A stretch of 64,000 bases of DNA, from the NCBI RefSeq assembly GCF_003020125.1, contig NZ_PYFW01000001.1:496001-560000 (forward strand), read 5' to 3'. The position numbers and the translations under genes are program-made. The notes below the pieces were generated by a model. It saw nothing but the letters and a program-made list of their open reading frames with translations. It did no database searches and was not told the DNA's origin. This document shows positions 16,533 through 24,734 of this stretch, one piece after another (positions within the stretch are counted from its first letter, which is position 1; every line of letters begins with the position of its first letter). The stretch comes from Bradyrhizobium sp. MOS003 (GTDB lineage: Bacteria; Pseudomonadota; Alphaproteobacteria; Rhizobiales; Xanthobacteraceae).

Positions 16533-17063
16533 ATGGCCAGCCGATCGACCAAACCCTCCGTAAGCTTCGGCCTCGATCGCCTGACGACGCCGATCGGCAT
16601 CGCGCTGCTCGTCACCGATGCGGAGGGGGCGCTACGTGCGCTCGACTGGGAGGACTACGAGCACCGCATGCGTGGGCTCCTGCGTCTGCACTACGGTGCG
16701 GTCGATTTGAGCGACCAGCCTGCGCCGACGGACATGCGGACGGCGCTGTCGGGCTATTTCGACGGTGATTTCGGTCAACTCTCGGCCATCGCATGGCGGA
16801 TCGCCGGGACGCCGTTCCAGCAGAAGGTCTGGAGCGCGCTGGCTCACATCCCCGCCGGCACCACGATGAGCTACGGCGCGCTCGCCGCAAGGATCGATCT
16901 GCCAAAAGCCATTCGTGCCGTCGGTCATGCCAACGGCTCCAACCCGATCAGCGTGGTGCTGCCCTGCCACCGCCTGATCGGCGCCGATGGTTCGCTGGTG
17001 AAGTACGGCGGCGGGCTGGAGCGGAAGCGCTGGCTGCTCCGGCATGAGGGCGTGGAGGTTTAG
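16533..17063 (+). CDS. ogt: Methylated-DNA--protein-cysteine S-methyltransferase
   Basis: A 176-residue suicide DNA-repair protein that moves methyl groups from O6-methylguanine to its own Cys. The acceptor Cys sits in SVVLPCHRLIG, preceded by the DNA-binding segment TTMSYGALAARI and the Asn-rich AVGHANGSNPI. The start ATG at 16533 is preferred over a GTG at 16509, which only adds MFRCNGAA. Length and the absence of an AraC-type N-terminal domain indicate Ogt rather than Ada. The gene is single and convergent with glnD across a palindrome. Confidence 0.92.
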   Translation: MASRSTKPSVSFGLDRLTTPIGIALLVTDAEGALRALDWEDYEHRMRGLLRLHYGAVDLSDQPAPTDMRTALSGYFDGDFGQLSAIAWRIAGTPFQQKVWSALAHIPAGTTMSYGALAARIDLPKAIRAVGHANGSNPISVVLPCHRLIGADGSLVKYGGGLERKRWLLRHEGVEV

Positions 17064-17076
17064 GTTCTCTCTTACG

Positions 17077-17181
17077 GTCATTCCGGGGCGTGCGTAGCGC
17101 GAGCCCGGAATCCATCGGGTGCACCGACGGTGCTGATGAATGGATTCCGGGCCCGCGCCAAGTGGCGCGCCCCGGAATGAC
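17077..17181. repeat. Intergenic palindrome (GTCATTCCGGGGCG type)
   Basis: About 105 bases with arms GTCATTCCGGGGCG and CGCCCCGGAATGAC and inner arms CCGGAATCCAT and ATGGATTCCGG. It separates the convergent ogt and glnD genes. A much shorter relative lies at 29404-29441. Confidence 0.85.
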
Positions 17182-17205
17182 AGGAGAGAGAGACGTGCTA
17201 GGCGA

Positions 17206-19998
17206 CTACGCCGCCGGTGCCGCTACGGCCTTGTCGCTGGCCATCACATGGGTCAGCGCGCTCTTGATCGCGGACTGCCGTGTCGGCGCGTTGATCTGCG
17301 CGCCCAGGAGGTCGGTGACGTAGAACACGTCGCGGGCACGTTCGCCGAAGGTCGCGACGTGGGCCGAGGCGATGTTGAGGTTGAGCTTCGAGATCGCGGT
17401 GGTCAGCTCGTAGAGCAGGCCGGGCCGGTCGAGGCCGGACACCTCGATCACGGTGTAGCGGTCGGACCATTGATTGTTGATGGTGACTTCCGGCTCGATC
17501 ACGAAGGGGCGCGCCTTGCTGCGCACGGTACGCCGCGCCACCACTTCGGGCAGGCGCAGCTTGCCTTCCAGCACGTCCTCGATCATCTCGCCGATGCGGG
17601 TCGCGCGCCGTCCCTCGTCCTCGTCGCGGTCGTATTCCCTCGATATCGAGATGGTGTCGAGCGCGCGGCCGTCGGTCGTGGTGTAGATCTGGGCGTCGAC
17701 AATGTTGGCGCCGGCCGAAGCGCAGGCGCCGGCGATGATCGACAGCAGCCAGGGATGGTCGGCCGCAAAGATCGTCAGCTCGGTGACGCCGCGGACCTCG
17801 TCGAAACCGACATTGATCGCGAGCTTGTGGCCGGCCTGTTCGCTGGAGCGGACGAAGCGGGCGTGGCGGATCTTTCGCGGCAACTCGACCTTGAGCCAAT
17901 AGGCCGGATAATGCCGACCAATATAGGCGTCGAGCTCTTCCGCCGGCCATTCGGCGAAGGCATTGCGGAATTCGGCGTAGGCGGCGGTGAGGCGCTTGCC
18001 GCGGTCGACTTCCGAGAAGCCGCCAGTCAGCACCGGCTCGGTCTCGTAATAGAGCGAGCGCAAGAGCGGCGCCTTCCAGCCGTTCCACACGCCTGGGCCG
18101 ACGCCACGGATGTCGGCGGTGGTCAGGATCGTGAGCAGCTTCATCTGCTCGACCGACTGCACCACGGCGGCGAAATTCTCGATGGTCTTGCGGTCGGACA
18201 GGTCGCGCGACTGTGCGACCGTGGACATCGTCAGATGCTCTTCGATCAGCCAGGCGATCAGTTCGGTGTCGGCGGCGCTGAAGCCGAGCCGCGGGCAGAG
18301 TCGCCGCGCCACCTTGGCGCCGGCGATCGAATGATCCTCGGGCCGGCCCTTGGCGATGTCGTGCAGCAGCGTCGTGATGTAGATCACCGCGCGATGCTCG
18401 GGGCGAATTTTGCGCATCAGGTCGCTGGCGAGCGCGAATTCGTCGTGGCCGCCGCGCTCGATGTCCTGCAGGAAGCCGACGCAGCGGATCAGATGCTCGT
18501 CGACGGTATAGTGATGATACATGTTGAACTGCATCATCGAGACGATCTTGCCGAAGGCGCGAATGAAGTGGCCGAGCACGCCGGTCTCGTTCATCCGCCG
18601 CAGCACGATCTCGGCGTTGTCGGAGGTCAGGATCTCCATGAACAGCCGGTTGGCCTCGGGATTCTCGCGCATCTGCGCGTTGATCAGGCCGAGCGACCGC
18701 GTCACGTCGCGCATCGCGTCCGGATGGAAGGCGAGGTTGTTCTTCTGCGCGAGGCGGAAGATCCGGATCAGATTGACCGGGTCGTGCTTGAACACGTCGG
18801 GTGCGGCGACGTTGATGCGGTTGTTGTCGACGATGAAATCGTCGCTGTCGGGGACGCGCCGTTTCACCTGGGTCGGACGCAGCCGCGCCATCATCCGGCT
18901 CAGCACCGGCGCGGGCTTGGCCTGCTGGTCCTCGAGCTTGGCGCAGAGGATGGCGGTGAGGTTGCCGACTTCCTTGGCGACCAGGAAGTAGTGCTTCATG
19001 AAACGCTCGACGTCCTGCATGCCGGGATGCGAGGTGTAGCCGAGCCGGACCGCGATCTCGCGCTGGAGATCGAAGGAGAGGCGCTCCTCTGGCCTCCCGG
19101 AGTAAAAATGCAGGTTGCAGCGCACCGACCAGAGGAAATCGGCGCAGCGGCGGAAGGTGCGATATTCCTGCGCGTCGAACACGCCGCGCTCGACCAACTC
19201 GTCGGTGTCGCGCACGCGGTAGACGTATTTGGCGATCCAGAACAGCGTGTGCAGGTCGCGAAGGGCGCCCTTGCCGTCCTTGACATTGGGCTCGACCAGG
19301 TAGCGCGACTGGCCGCCGCGGCGGTGGCGCTCCTCGCGCTCGGCGAGCTTGGCGGTGACGAATTCCGATGCGGTGCCTTGCACCACCTCCTTGTCGAAGC
19401 GGTCGACCAGCTCGTCATAGAGCGGCTGGTCGCCGGTGAGGAAGCGCGTCTCCAGGATCGCGGTGCGGATGGTCATGTCGCCGCGTGCCTGGCGGATCGA
19501 CTCGTCGACCGAGCGCGTGGCGTGGCCAACCTTCAGCCCCATGTCCCACAGGCAATAGAGGATGGCTTCGGCAACCTGCTCGCCCCAGGCGGTCTGCTTG
19601 TAGGGCAGGATGAAGAGGAGATCGATGTCGGATTCGGGCGCCATCAGGCCGCGGCCATAGCCGCCGGTCGCGACCACCGCCATGCGCTCGGCACCGCTCG
19701 GGATCGGCGAGCGATAGAGATGACGCGTCGCCGCCGAATACAGGATGCGGATGATCTCGTCCTGCACGTGGCACAGCCGCTCGGCGCAGTGCCTACCGTG
19801 ACGATCTTTCAGCAGGATCGCTTGTGCGACGTCCCGCGCCGCGATCAGTTCGGCCTTGAGCAATTGCGCCATGGCCGTGCGGAACGCGTCTTCGCGTCCC
19901 TGGTGCTTTTCGGCGAGCGCATCGACCGCAGCGGTGATCCGCGCAGTGTCGAAACGATCATCCCCCTCGGCCTTGTGCTCAGTCGCCATGCTGTCCAT
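17206..19998 (-). CDS. glnD: [Protein-PII] uridylyltransferase/uridylyl-removing enzyme
   Basis: A 930-residue nitrogen-status sensor that adds UMP to PII proteins when glutamine is low and removes it when glutamine is high. An N-terminal nucleotidyltransferase domain carries TGGYGRGLMAPESDIDLLF with its paired Asp ligands. A central HD domain has LLHDIAKGRPEDHS and supplies the removing activity. Two C-terminal ACT domains, roughly 730-810 and 845-920, bind glutamine (ELTIFAADHPWLLS; EVSGLDRPGLLYELT). Length fits GlnD. GGTGAGGC before the ATG at 19998 supports that start over Met4. Its long antisense frame is a composition artefact. Confidence 0.96.
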   Translation of the reverse strand: MDSMATEHKAEGDDRFDTARITAAVDALAEKHQGREDAFRTAMAQLLKAELIAARDVAQAILLKDRHGRHCAERLCHVQDEIIRILYSAATRHLYRSPIPSGAERMAVVATGGYGRGLMAPESDIDLLFILPYKQTAWGEQVAEAILYCLWDMGLKVGHATRSVDESIRQARGDMTIRTAILETRFLTGDQPLYDELVDRFDKEVVQGTASEFVTAKLAEREERHRRGGQSRYLVEPNVKDGKGALRDLHTLFWIAKYVYRVRDTDELVERGVFDAQEYRTFRRCADFLWSVRCNLHFYSGRPEERLSFDLQREIAVRLGYTSHPGMQDVERFMKHYFLVAKEVGNLTAILCAKLEDQQAKPAPVLSRMMARLRPTQVKRRVPDSDDFIVDNNRINVAAPDVFKHDPVNLIRIFRLAQKNNLAFHPDAMRDVTRSLGLINAQMRENPEANRLFMEILTSDNAEIVLRRMNETGVLGHFIRAFGKIVSMMQFNMYHHYTVDEHLIRCVGFLQDIERGGHDEFALASDLMRKIRPEHRAVIYITTLLHDIAKGRPEDHSIAGAKVARRLCPRLGFSAADTELIAWLIEEHLTMSTVAQSRDLSDRKTIENFAAVVQSVEQMKLLTILTTADIRGVGPGVWNGWKAPLLRSLYYETEPVLTGGFSEVDRGKRLTAAYAEFRNAFAEWPAEELDAYIGRHYPAYWLKVELPRKIRHARFVRSSEQAGHKLAINVGFDEVRGVTELTIFAADHPWLLSIIAGACASAGANIVDAQIYTTTDGRALDTISISREYDRDEDEGRRATRIGEMIEDVLEGKLRLPEVVARRTVRSKARPFVIEPEVTINNQWSDRYTVIEVSGLDRPGLLYELTTAISKLNLNIASAHVATFGERARDVFYVTDLLGAQINAPTRQSAIKSALTHVMASDKAVAAPAA

Positions 19999-20185
19999 GC
20001 CTCACCGGATATAAGAGGTGACTGGCGCTGTCACCCGCCATTCTCTGGCAATAGTCATTCCATGCTGGAAAGTTGCGGCTTTGGGCAAATCTGTTCTCGG
20101 CCGGTGCGCCTTCGAGGGACGGATTTTCTCGTTGACCTCTAGGCATAACTCCTTGAAAAAAATGAAGTTTTGAAGGAGGCTGGGC

Positions 20186-21157
20186 ATGACCGGAATTACA
20201 CGACGCATTCTGTTGGCGGGAGCGGTTGCGCTCGCCGTGACCCCCACGGCCCAGGCGGCCGATCCGCTCAAGGAAATCCGCATCGACTGGGCGACCTACA
20301 ATCCGGTGTCGATGGTCCTGAAGCAGAAGGGGCTGCTGGAGAAGGAGTTTGCCAAGGACGGTATCACCGTCACCTGGGTGCAGTCGGCTGGCTCCAACAA
20401 GGCGCTCGAATTCCTCAATGCCGGCTCGATCGATTTCGGCTCGACCGCGGGTTCTGCGGCGCTGGTGGCCCGCATCAACGGCAATCCGATCAAATCGATC
20501 TACGTCTACTCGCGCCCTGAGTGGACCGCGCTGGTGACATCAAAGGATTCCAGGATCGCCGGCGTGGCCAACCTCAAGGGCAAGCGCGTCGCGGTGACCC
20601 GCGGCACCGACCCGCACATCTTCCTCGTGCGTGCGTTGCTCGGCGCCGGCCTCACCGAAAAGGACATCACCCCGGTGCTGCTCCAGCACGCCGACGGCAA
20701 GACCGCGCTGATCCGCGGGGACGTCGATGCCTGGGCCGGCCTCGATCCGATGATGGCGCAGGCCGAGGTCGAGGAGGGCGCAAAGCTGTTCTACCGCAAG
20801 GCCGACGCCAACACCTGGGGCATCCTCAATGTGCGCGAGCAGTTCCTGAAGGACCATCCGGACGCAGCCCGCCGCGTGCTTGCGGTGTACGAAGAGGCGC
20901 GCAAATATTCGCTGGCGAATTACGACGAGCTGAAGAAGACATTCATCGCGGTCACAAAACTTCCCGAGGCCGTCGTCGACAAGCAGCTCAAGGAGCGCAC
21001 CGAGCTCACCCACAGCCGCATCGGCGCACCCCAGCGCGAGTCGATTCTGGCCGCGGGCCTCGCGCTCCAGCAAGCCGGTGTCGTCGATGCCAAGGTCGAT
21101 GTGAAGGCGACGTTGGATGCCCTGATCGACGACCAGGTTCCGCTGCCGACGAATTAG
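20186..21157 (+). CDS. ssuA: Aliphatic sulfonate/sulfate-ester-type ABC transporter substrate-binding protein
   Basis: A 323-residue periplasmic binding protein of the SsuA/NrtT group and the first gene of an ssuA-ssuC-ssuB transporter. The signal peptide carries a twin-Arg-like TRRILLAGAVALAV and ends near AQAAD. The mature protein begins KEIRIDWATYNPVSMVLKQK, with SAGSNKALEFLNAGSIDFGS as the family pocket region. GAAGGAGG eight bases before the ATG is a strong ribosome site. The family imports sulfonates for use as a sulfur source, but no FMN-dependent monooxygenase (ssuD) lies here, so the ligand is tentative. Confidence 0.88.
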   Translation: MTGITRRILLAGAVALAVTPTAQAADPLKEIRIDWATYNPVSMVLKQKGLLEKEFAKDGITVTWVQSAGSNKALEFLNAGSIDFGSTAGSAALVARINGNPIKSIYVYSRPEWTALVTSKDSRIAGVANLKGKRVAVTRGTDPHIFLVRALLGAGLTEKDITPVLLQHADGKTALIRGDVDAWAGLDPMMAQAEVEEGAKLFYRKADANTWGILNVREQFLKDHPDAARRVLAVYEEARKYSLANYDELKKTFIAVTKLPEAVVDKQLKERTELTHSRIGAPQRESILAAGLALQQAGVVDAKVDVKATLDALIDDQVPLPTN

Positions 21158-21197
21158 TTTGGCGCGGAGGAGGCACGCGCGTGCATCAAACTCCGCC

Positions 21198-21339
21198 GTC
21201 GTCCCGGGGCGCGAAGCGAGCCCGGGACCCATAGCCCCAGGAAGTGATTTGGCGCGAAAGAGGTCACCTCGAGTCCCCGTAACCAGATCCTCCTGTGGTT
21301 ATGGGCCCCGGATCTGCGCTTCGCTTGTCCGCGGCGACA
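21198..21339. repeat. Intergenic palindrome between ssuA and ssuC
   Basis: An imperfect palindrome of about 140 bases: GTCGTCCCGGGGCGCGAAGC faces GCTTCGCTTGTCCGCGGCGAC, and CCCATAGCCCC roughly opposes GGTTATGGGCCCC. It makes the gap between two genes of one transporter unusually long (about 230 bases). Confidence 0.65.
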
Positions 21340-21388
21340 ACCCAGATTGCCGCGCACCCTTGCATTCCCCGAAGAGACGCGCTTGCTA

Positions 21389-22240
21389 ATGGCCATGATC
21401 TCCGACGCGCCAGTGCTGCAACAGACCTCGGAACCGGCTGAAGGCGCCGCTATGCGATCGCGGTTGTCGCGCTATGCGCGGCCAGTGCTTGGCGTATTGC
21501 TGCCGCTGACGCTCGCGCTCGGCTGGGAGCTTGTGGTCTGGTCCGGCTGGTCCAACGGCCGGCTGGTGCCGCCGCCGTCGCGCGTCCTGGCCACCATCAC
21601 CGAGCTCGCCCGCTCCGGCGAGTTGGTCCGCCACATCACAGCGACGTTGTGGCGTGTCGGGCTCGGCTTCGCGTTCGGCGTGATCGCGGGCACGTTGCTG
21701 GGGGCCGTCTCCGGCTACTGGTCGCTGGCGCGCCGCCTGCTCGATCCGACCGTGCAGGCGCTGCGCGCGATCCCTTCGCTCGCCTGGGTGCCGCTGTTCA
21801 TCCTCTGGCTCGGCATCTTCGAGACCTCGAAGATCGCGCTGATCGCGGTCGGCGTGTTCTTCCCGGTCTATCTCGGCGTGATGGGTGCGATCCTCATCGT
21901 CGATCGCAAGATCGTCGAGGTCGGCCGCACCTTCCGACTGTCCGGCCCGGCGATGATCCGCCGTATCCTGTTGCCCGCCGTGCTGCCGGCCTATGTTGTC
22001 TCGCTGCGCGTCGGGCTCGGTCTCGGCTGGATGTTCGTGGTCGCAGCCGAATTGATCGGCGCCTCCGAAGGCCTCGGCTATCTCCTGCTCGATGGCCAAC
22101 AACTCGGCAAGCCCGCGCAGATCCTGGCCGCCATCGTGATCTTCGCCATCCTCGGCAAGCTCACCGACTGGCTGATCGAGGTTGCCGCCGCGCCGTTCCT
22201 GCGCTGGCAGGATGCCTTCGGGCGAGCGAAGGGAGCTTGA
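21389..22240 (+). CDS. ssuC: ABC transporter permease, SsuC type
   Basis: A 283-residue inner-membrane permease with about six segments and the BPD-type cytoplasmic loop (GRTFRLSGPAMIRRILLPAV, the EAA-like region that contacts the ATPase). The start ATGGCCATG at 21389 is chosen because the frame to 21347 crosses the upstream repeat. A recognisable SsuC/TauC stretch is PSLAWVPLFILWLGIFETSK. It is followed after four bases by the ATPase gene, so the two are translationally close. It partners SsuA encoded upstream. Confidence 0.9.
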   Translation: MAMISDAPVLQQTSEPAEGAAMRSRLSRYARPVLGVLLPLTLALGWELVVWSGWSNGRLVPPPSRVLATITELARSGELVRHITATLWRVGLGFAFGVIAGTLLGAVSGYWSLARRLLDPTVQALRAIPSLAWVPLFILWLGIFETSKIALIAVGVFFPVYLGVMGAILIVDRKIVEVGRTFRLSGPAMIRRILLPAVLPAYVVSLRVGLGLGWMFVVAAELIGASEGLGYLLLDGQQLGKPAQILAAIVIFAILGKLTDWLIEVAAAPFLRWQDAFGRAKGA

Positions 22241-22244
22241 TTTC

Positions 22245-23030
22245 ATGCTGGCGCTCGATCGGGTCAGCAAGACCTATCCCAACGGCGTCGAGGCGCTGGC
22301 GCGCTTCTCGGCCGAGATCAGGCAGGGCGAGATCATCGCCATCATCGGCGGCTCCGGCTGCGGCAAGTCCACATTGTTACGCGCCATCGCCGGCCTCGAT
22401 CGCGCCAGCTCGGGCAGCGTAACGCTCGACGATGAGACGATCAGTTCGCCGCACGCCAAGATCGGCATCATCTTCCAGGAGCCGCGGCTGCTGCCCTGGC
22501 TCAGCGTCGCCGACAATATCGGTTTTGGACTCGCCGATCTGCCCGCGACCGAGCGGCGCGAGAAGGTGGCGCGCGCGCTCGAACGCGTCGGCCTTGCCGA
22601 CAAGGCGCAGGCCTGGCCGCGCGAGCTCTCCGGCGGGCAGGCGCAGCGCGTCGCGATCGCACGCGCGCTGGTGCCGCGGCCGGAGGTGCTTTTGCTTGAC
22701 GAGCCGTTCTCCGCGCTCGACGCCTTTACCCGCCGGGATATCCAGGATCATCTGCTCGACCTCTGGGCCGACACCCGGCCGACGCTGATCCTCGTCACCC
22801 ATGACGTCGACGAGGCCGTGGTACTGGCCGACCGCGTGCTGGTGATGCGGCCGCGACCGGGGCGGCTGTTCGATCAGATCGAGATCAACCTCGGCCGCCC
22901 ACGCGACCGCAACTCGCCGCTGTTCGAGAATTTCAAGCGAAGTGTGCTGACGTCGCTCGACCGTTCGCTCGATCGCAGCGTGCCCGACCGTGACGCAACC
23001 CAGGGTCCCGGTCAGGCCATGTGGTGGTGA
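22245..23030 (+). CDS. ssuB: ABC transporter ATP-binding protein, SsuB type
   Basis: A 261-residue cytoplasmic ATPase energising the SsuC permease. It shows Walker A GGSGCGKSTLLRAIAG, Q-loop FQEPRLLPWLSV, signature ELSGGQAQRVAIARAL, Walker B VLLLDEPFSALDAFTR and H-loop VTHDVDEAVVL. This is the nitrate/sulfonate/taurine ATPase subfamily. The start at 22245 (MLALDRVSK) follows the permease stop by four bases; the longer frame to 22182 would overlap the permease and adds no domain. Confidence 0.93.
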   Translation: MLALDRVSKTYPNGVEALARFSAEIRQGEIIAIIGGSGCGKSTLLRAIAGLDRASSGSVTLDDETISSPHAKIGIIFQEPRLLPWLSVADNIGFGLADLPATERREKVARALERVGLADKAQAWPRELSGGQAQRVAIARALVPRPEVLLLDEPFSALDAFTRRDIQDHLLDLWADTRPTLILVTHDVDEAVVLADRVLVMRPRPGRLFDQIEINLGRPRDRNSPLFENFKRSVLTSLDRSLDRSVPDRDATQGPGQAMWW

Positions 23031-23084
23031 CAATTTCGCTCTGACCCGGTACATCGAGGAGCAATTATCCGGGAGAGAACGAAA

Positions 23085-23594
23085 ATGGACGCTGTAGAGC
23101 TGCGCCAGATGCAGGCTCCGATCAAGGAGCGCTACAAGACCGATCCCAAGACCGCGCTGATTACGCTGAAGGCCAAGGGCTCCACCGATGGCGAAGGAAT
23201 CGCCTGCAAGGTCGAGACGGGCCGCGCCATCGCGCTTGCCGGCCTGCATCCGGCGACCGGCGGCTCCGGCCTCGAACTCTGCTCCGGCGACATGCTGCTG
23301 GAAGCCCTGGTCGCCTGTGCCGGCGTCACGCTGAAATCGGTCGCGACCGCGATCGAGGTGCCGCTCAAGACCGGCAACGTTTATGCCGAGGGCGATCTCG
23401 ATTTCCGCGGTACGCTCGGCGTCGACAAGGAGACCCCGGTCGGCTTCGCCGAGATCCGTCTGCGCTTCGAGGTCGATACCGACGCGCCGCAGGACAAGCT
23501 CGATCTGCTGCTCAAGCTCACCGAGCGCTATTGCGTGGTCTATCAGACCATCAAGAACGGCCCGAAGGTGTCGGTGTCGATGCAGCGGATGTGA
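23085..23594 (+). CDS. OsmC family protein
   Basis: A 169-residue OsmC/Ohr-fold protein. Members reduce organic hydroperoxides through a Cys pair. Candidate Cys residues lie in ELCSGDMLLEALVACAGVT and in ERYCVVYQTI, consistent with the resolving positions of the fold. GGGAGAGAACGAAA before the ATG is a good ribosome site. It follows ssuB by only 54 bases on the same strand and may be co-transcribed with the sulfonate transporter. A specific Ohr or OsmC role cannot be decided by eye. Confidence 0.85.
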   Translation: MDAVELRQMQAPIKERYKTDPKTALITLKAKGSTDGEGIACKVETGRAIALAGLHPATGGSGLELCSGDMLLEALVACAGVTLKSVATAIEVPLKTGNVYAEGDLDFRGTLGVDKETPVGFAEIRLRFEVDTDAPQDKLDLLLKLTERYCVVYQTIKNGPKVSVSMQRM

Positions 23595-23599
23595 TTTCT

Positions 23600-23760
23600 T
23601 ACCCTCCCCTGGAGGGGGAGGGTCGATCGCGCGCAGCGCGAGCGGGGGTGGGGCGTTCTCGCCACTCGGGCACCGTATTGGTCGAGAGACTGTCACCCAA
23701 CCCCTCTCATATTTCGCTGCGCTCCATATGAGCCGACCTTCCCCCTCCAGGGGCGGGTAA
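23600..23760. repeat. Intergenic palindrome (TACCCTCCCCTGGAGGGGGA type)
   Basis: About 160 bases starting TTACCCTCCCCTGGAGGGGG and ending TTCCCCCTCCAGGGGCGGGT, so the ends are inverted copies and each end is itself a hairpin. The centre contains GCGCGCAGCGCG and CATATTTCGCTGCGCTC-like segments. It lies in tandem orientation between the OsmC gene and an unknown membrane-protein gene. Confidence 0.75.
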
Positions 23761-23769
23761 GAAGCCAAG

Positions 23770-24588
23770 ATGTCCCTCGATCTTCACTTTCTCCTCGTCC
23801 TCCTCCTGCGCATGGCGATCTCGGCGGCGTTCGTCGTATCGGCCTCGATCATCACCGAGCGCGCGGGTCCGGTGATCGGCGCGCTGGTCGCGACCTTGCC
23901 GATCTCGGCCGGTCCCTCCTACGTCTTCCTCGCGCTCGACCACGATGCCGCCTTCATCGCGCAGGGCTCACTGGCGAGCTTGCCGATCAATGCGGCGACG
24001 ATCTTCATGTGCCTCATCTATGTCGTGCTGGCGCAGCGGCATAGTCTCGCGGTGAGTTGCGGAAGCGCGGTCGCCGTCTGGATCGTGCTTGCCTCGATCA
24101 TTCGCCAGTTCGATTGGTCGCTCACGGCCGGGCTCGCCGCCAATCTGATCGCCTTCGGCATCTGCATTCCGCTTCTGGCGGGCTATCGCCATGTGAAGAT
24201 GCCTCTGGTGACGCGCCGCTGGTACGATGTGCCGATGCGCGCTTCGCTGGTCGCGACCCTCGTTGCCATCGTGGTCTCGACCTCGGGCTGGGTTGGCCCT
24301 CGCATCAGCGGCATCATCGCGCTGTATCCCGTGGTCTTCTCCAGCATCATGTTGATCCTGCACCCGCGCATCGGTGGCCCGCCCACCGCCGCCGTGCTCG
24401 CCAACTCTGCCTGGGGTCTGCTCGGATTCGGCACGGCAATCGCCGTCCTGCACGTGGCGGTGGTGTCGTTCGGATCGGCCGTTGGTTTGTGTCTCGCGCT
24501 CGGCACCTGCATAGCTTGGAACCTGACGCTGTGGGGGATCGGCGCTGCGTCGCGTCGCCGCAGAGCTTCGCGCATGGCCGGGCCGTAG
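23770..24588 (+). CDS. Uncharacterised polytopic membrane protein
   Basis: A 272-residue protein I do not recognise. It has about eight or nine hydrophobic segments. Two segments look alike, VIGALVATLPISAGPSYVFL near residue 34 and ISGIIALYPVVFSSIMLIL near 180, which suggests an internal two-fold repeat as in many transporters. Charged residues are confined to short loops and an Arg-rich C-terminus (ASRRRRASRM). There is no signal for an enzyme domain. It stands between a repeat and the chemoreceptor gene with no clear operon partner. Confidence 0.75.
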   Translation: MSLDLHFLLVLLLRMAISAAFVVSASIITERAGPVIGALVATLPISAGPSYVFLALDHDAAFIAQGSLASLPINAATIFMCLIYVVLAQRHSLAVSCGSAVAVWIVLASIIRQFDWSLTAGLAANLIAFGICIPLLAGYRHVKMPLVTRRWYDVPMRASLVATLVAIVVSTSGWVGPRISGIIALYPVVFSSIMLILHPRIGGPPTAAVLANSAWGLLGFGTAIAVLHVAVVSFGSAVGLCLALGTCIAWNLTLWGIGAASRRRRASRMAGP

Positions 24589-24734
24589 GCCGATTGCGAC
24601 GGCTTACGTCGGTCTCTGCTGATTATCGATAAGCATATTAGAAATTTATTTGAACTTGTTCGTTACGATGGGGCGATTAGTTCCCGTTAAGCGTTCAGCA
24701 ATTCGCCGCGACCCGTAAAGCTACGGAGCGCTCA

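Noticed and set aside
17140..20142. A 1000-residue open frame opposite glnD
   Set aside because: It mirrors the codons of glnD, has low-complexity composition and no domain. The minus-strand frame has clear GlnD motifs. The same applies to long frames opposite regS (4322-6751), the PBP gene (10203-12323) and the multi-PAS gene (60007-61299).
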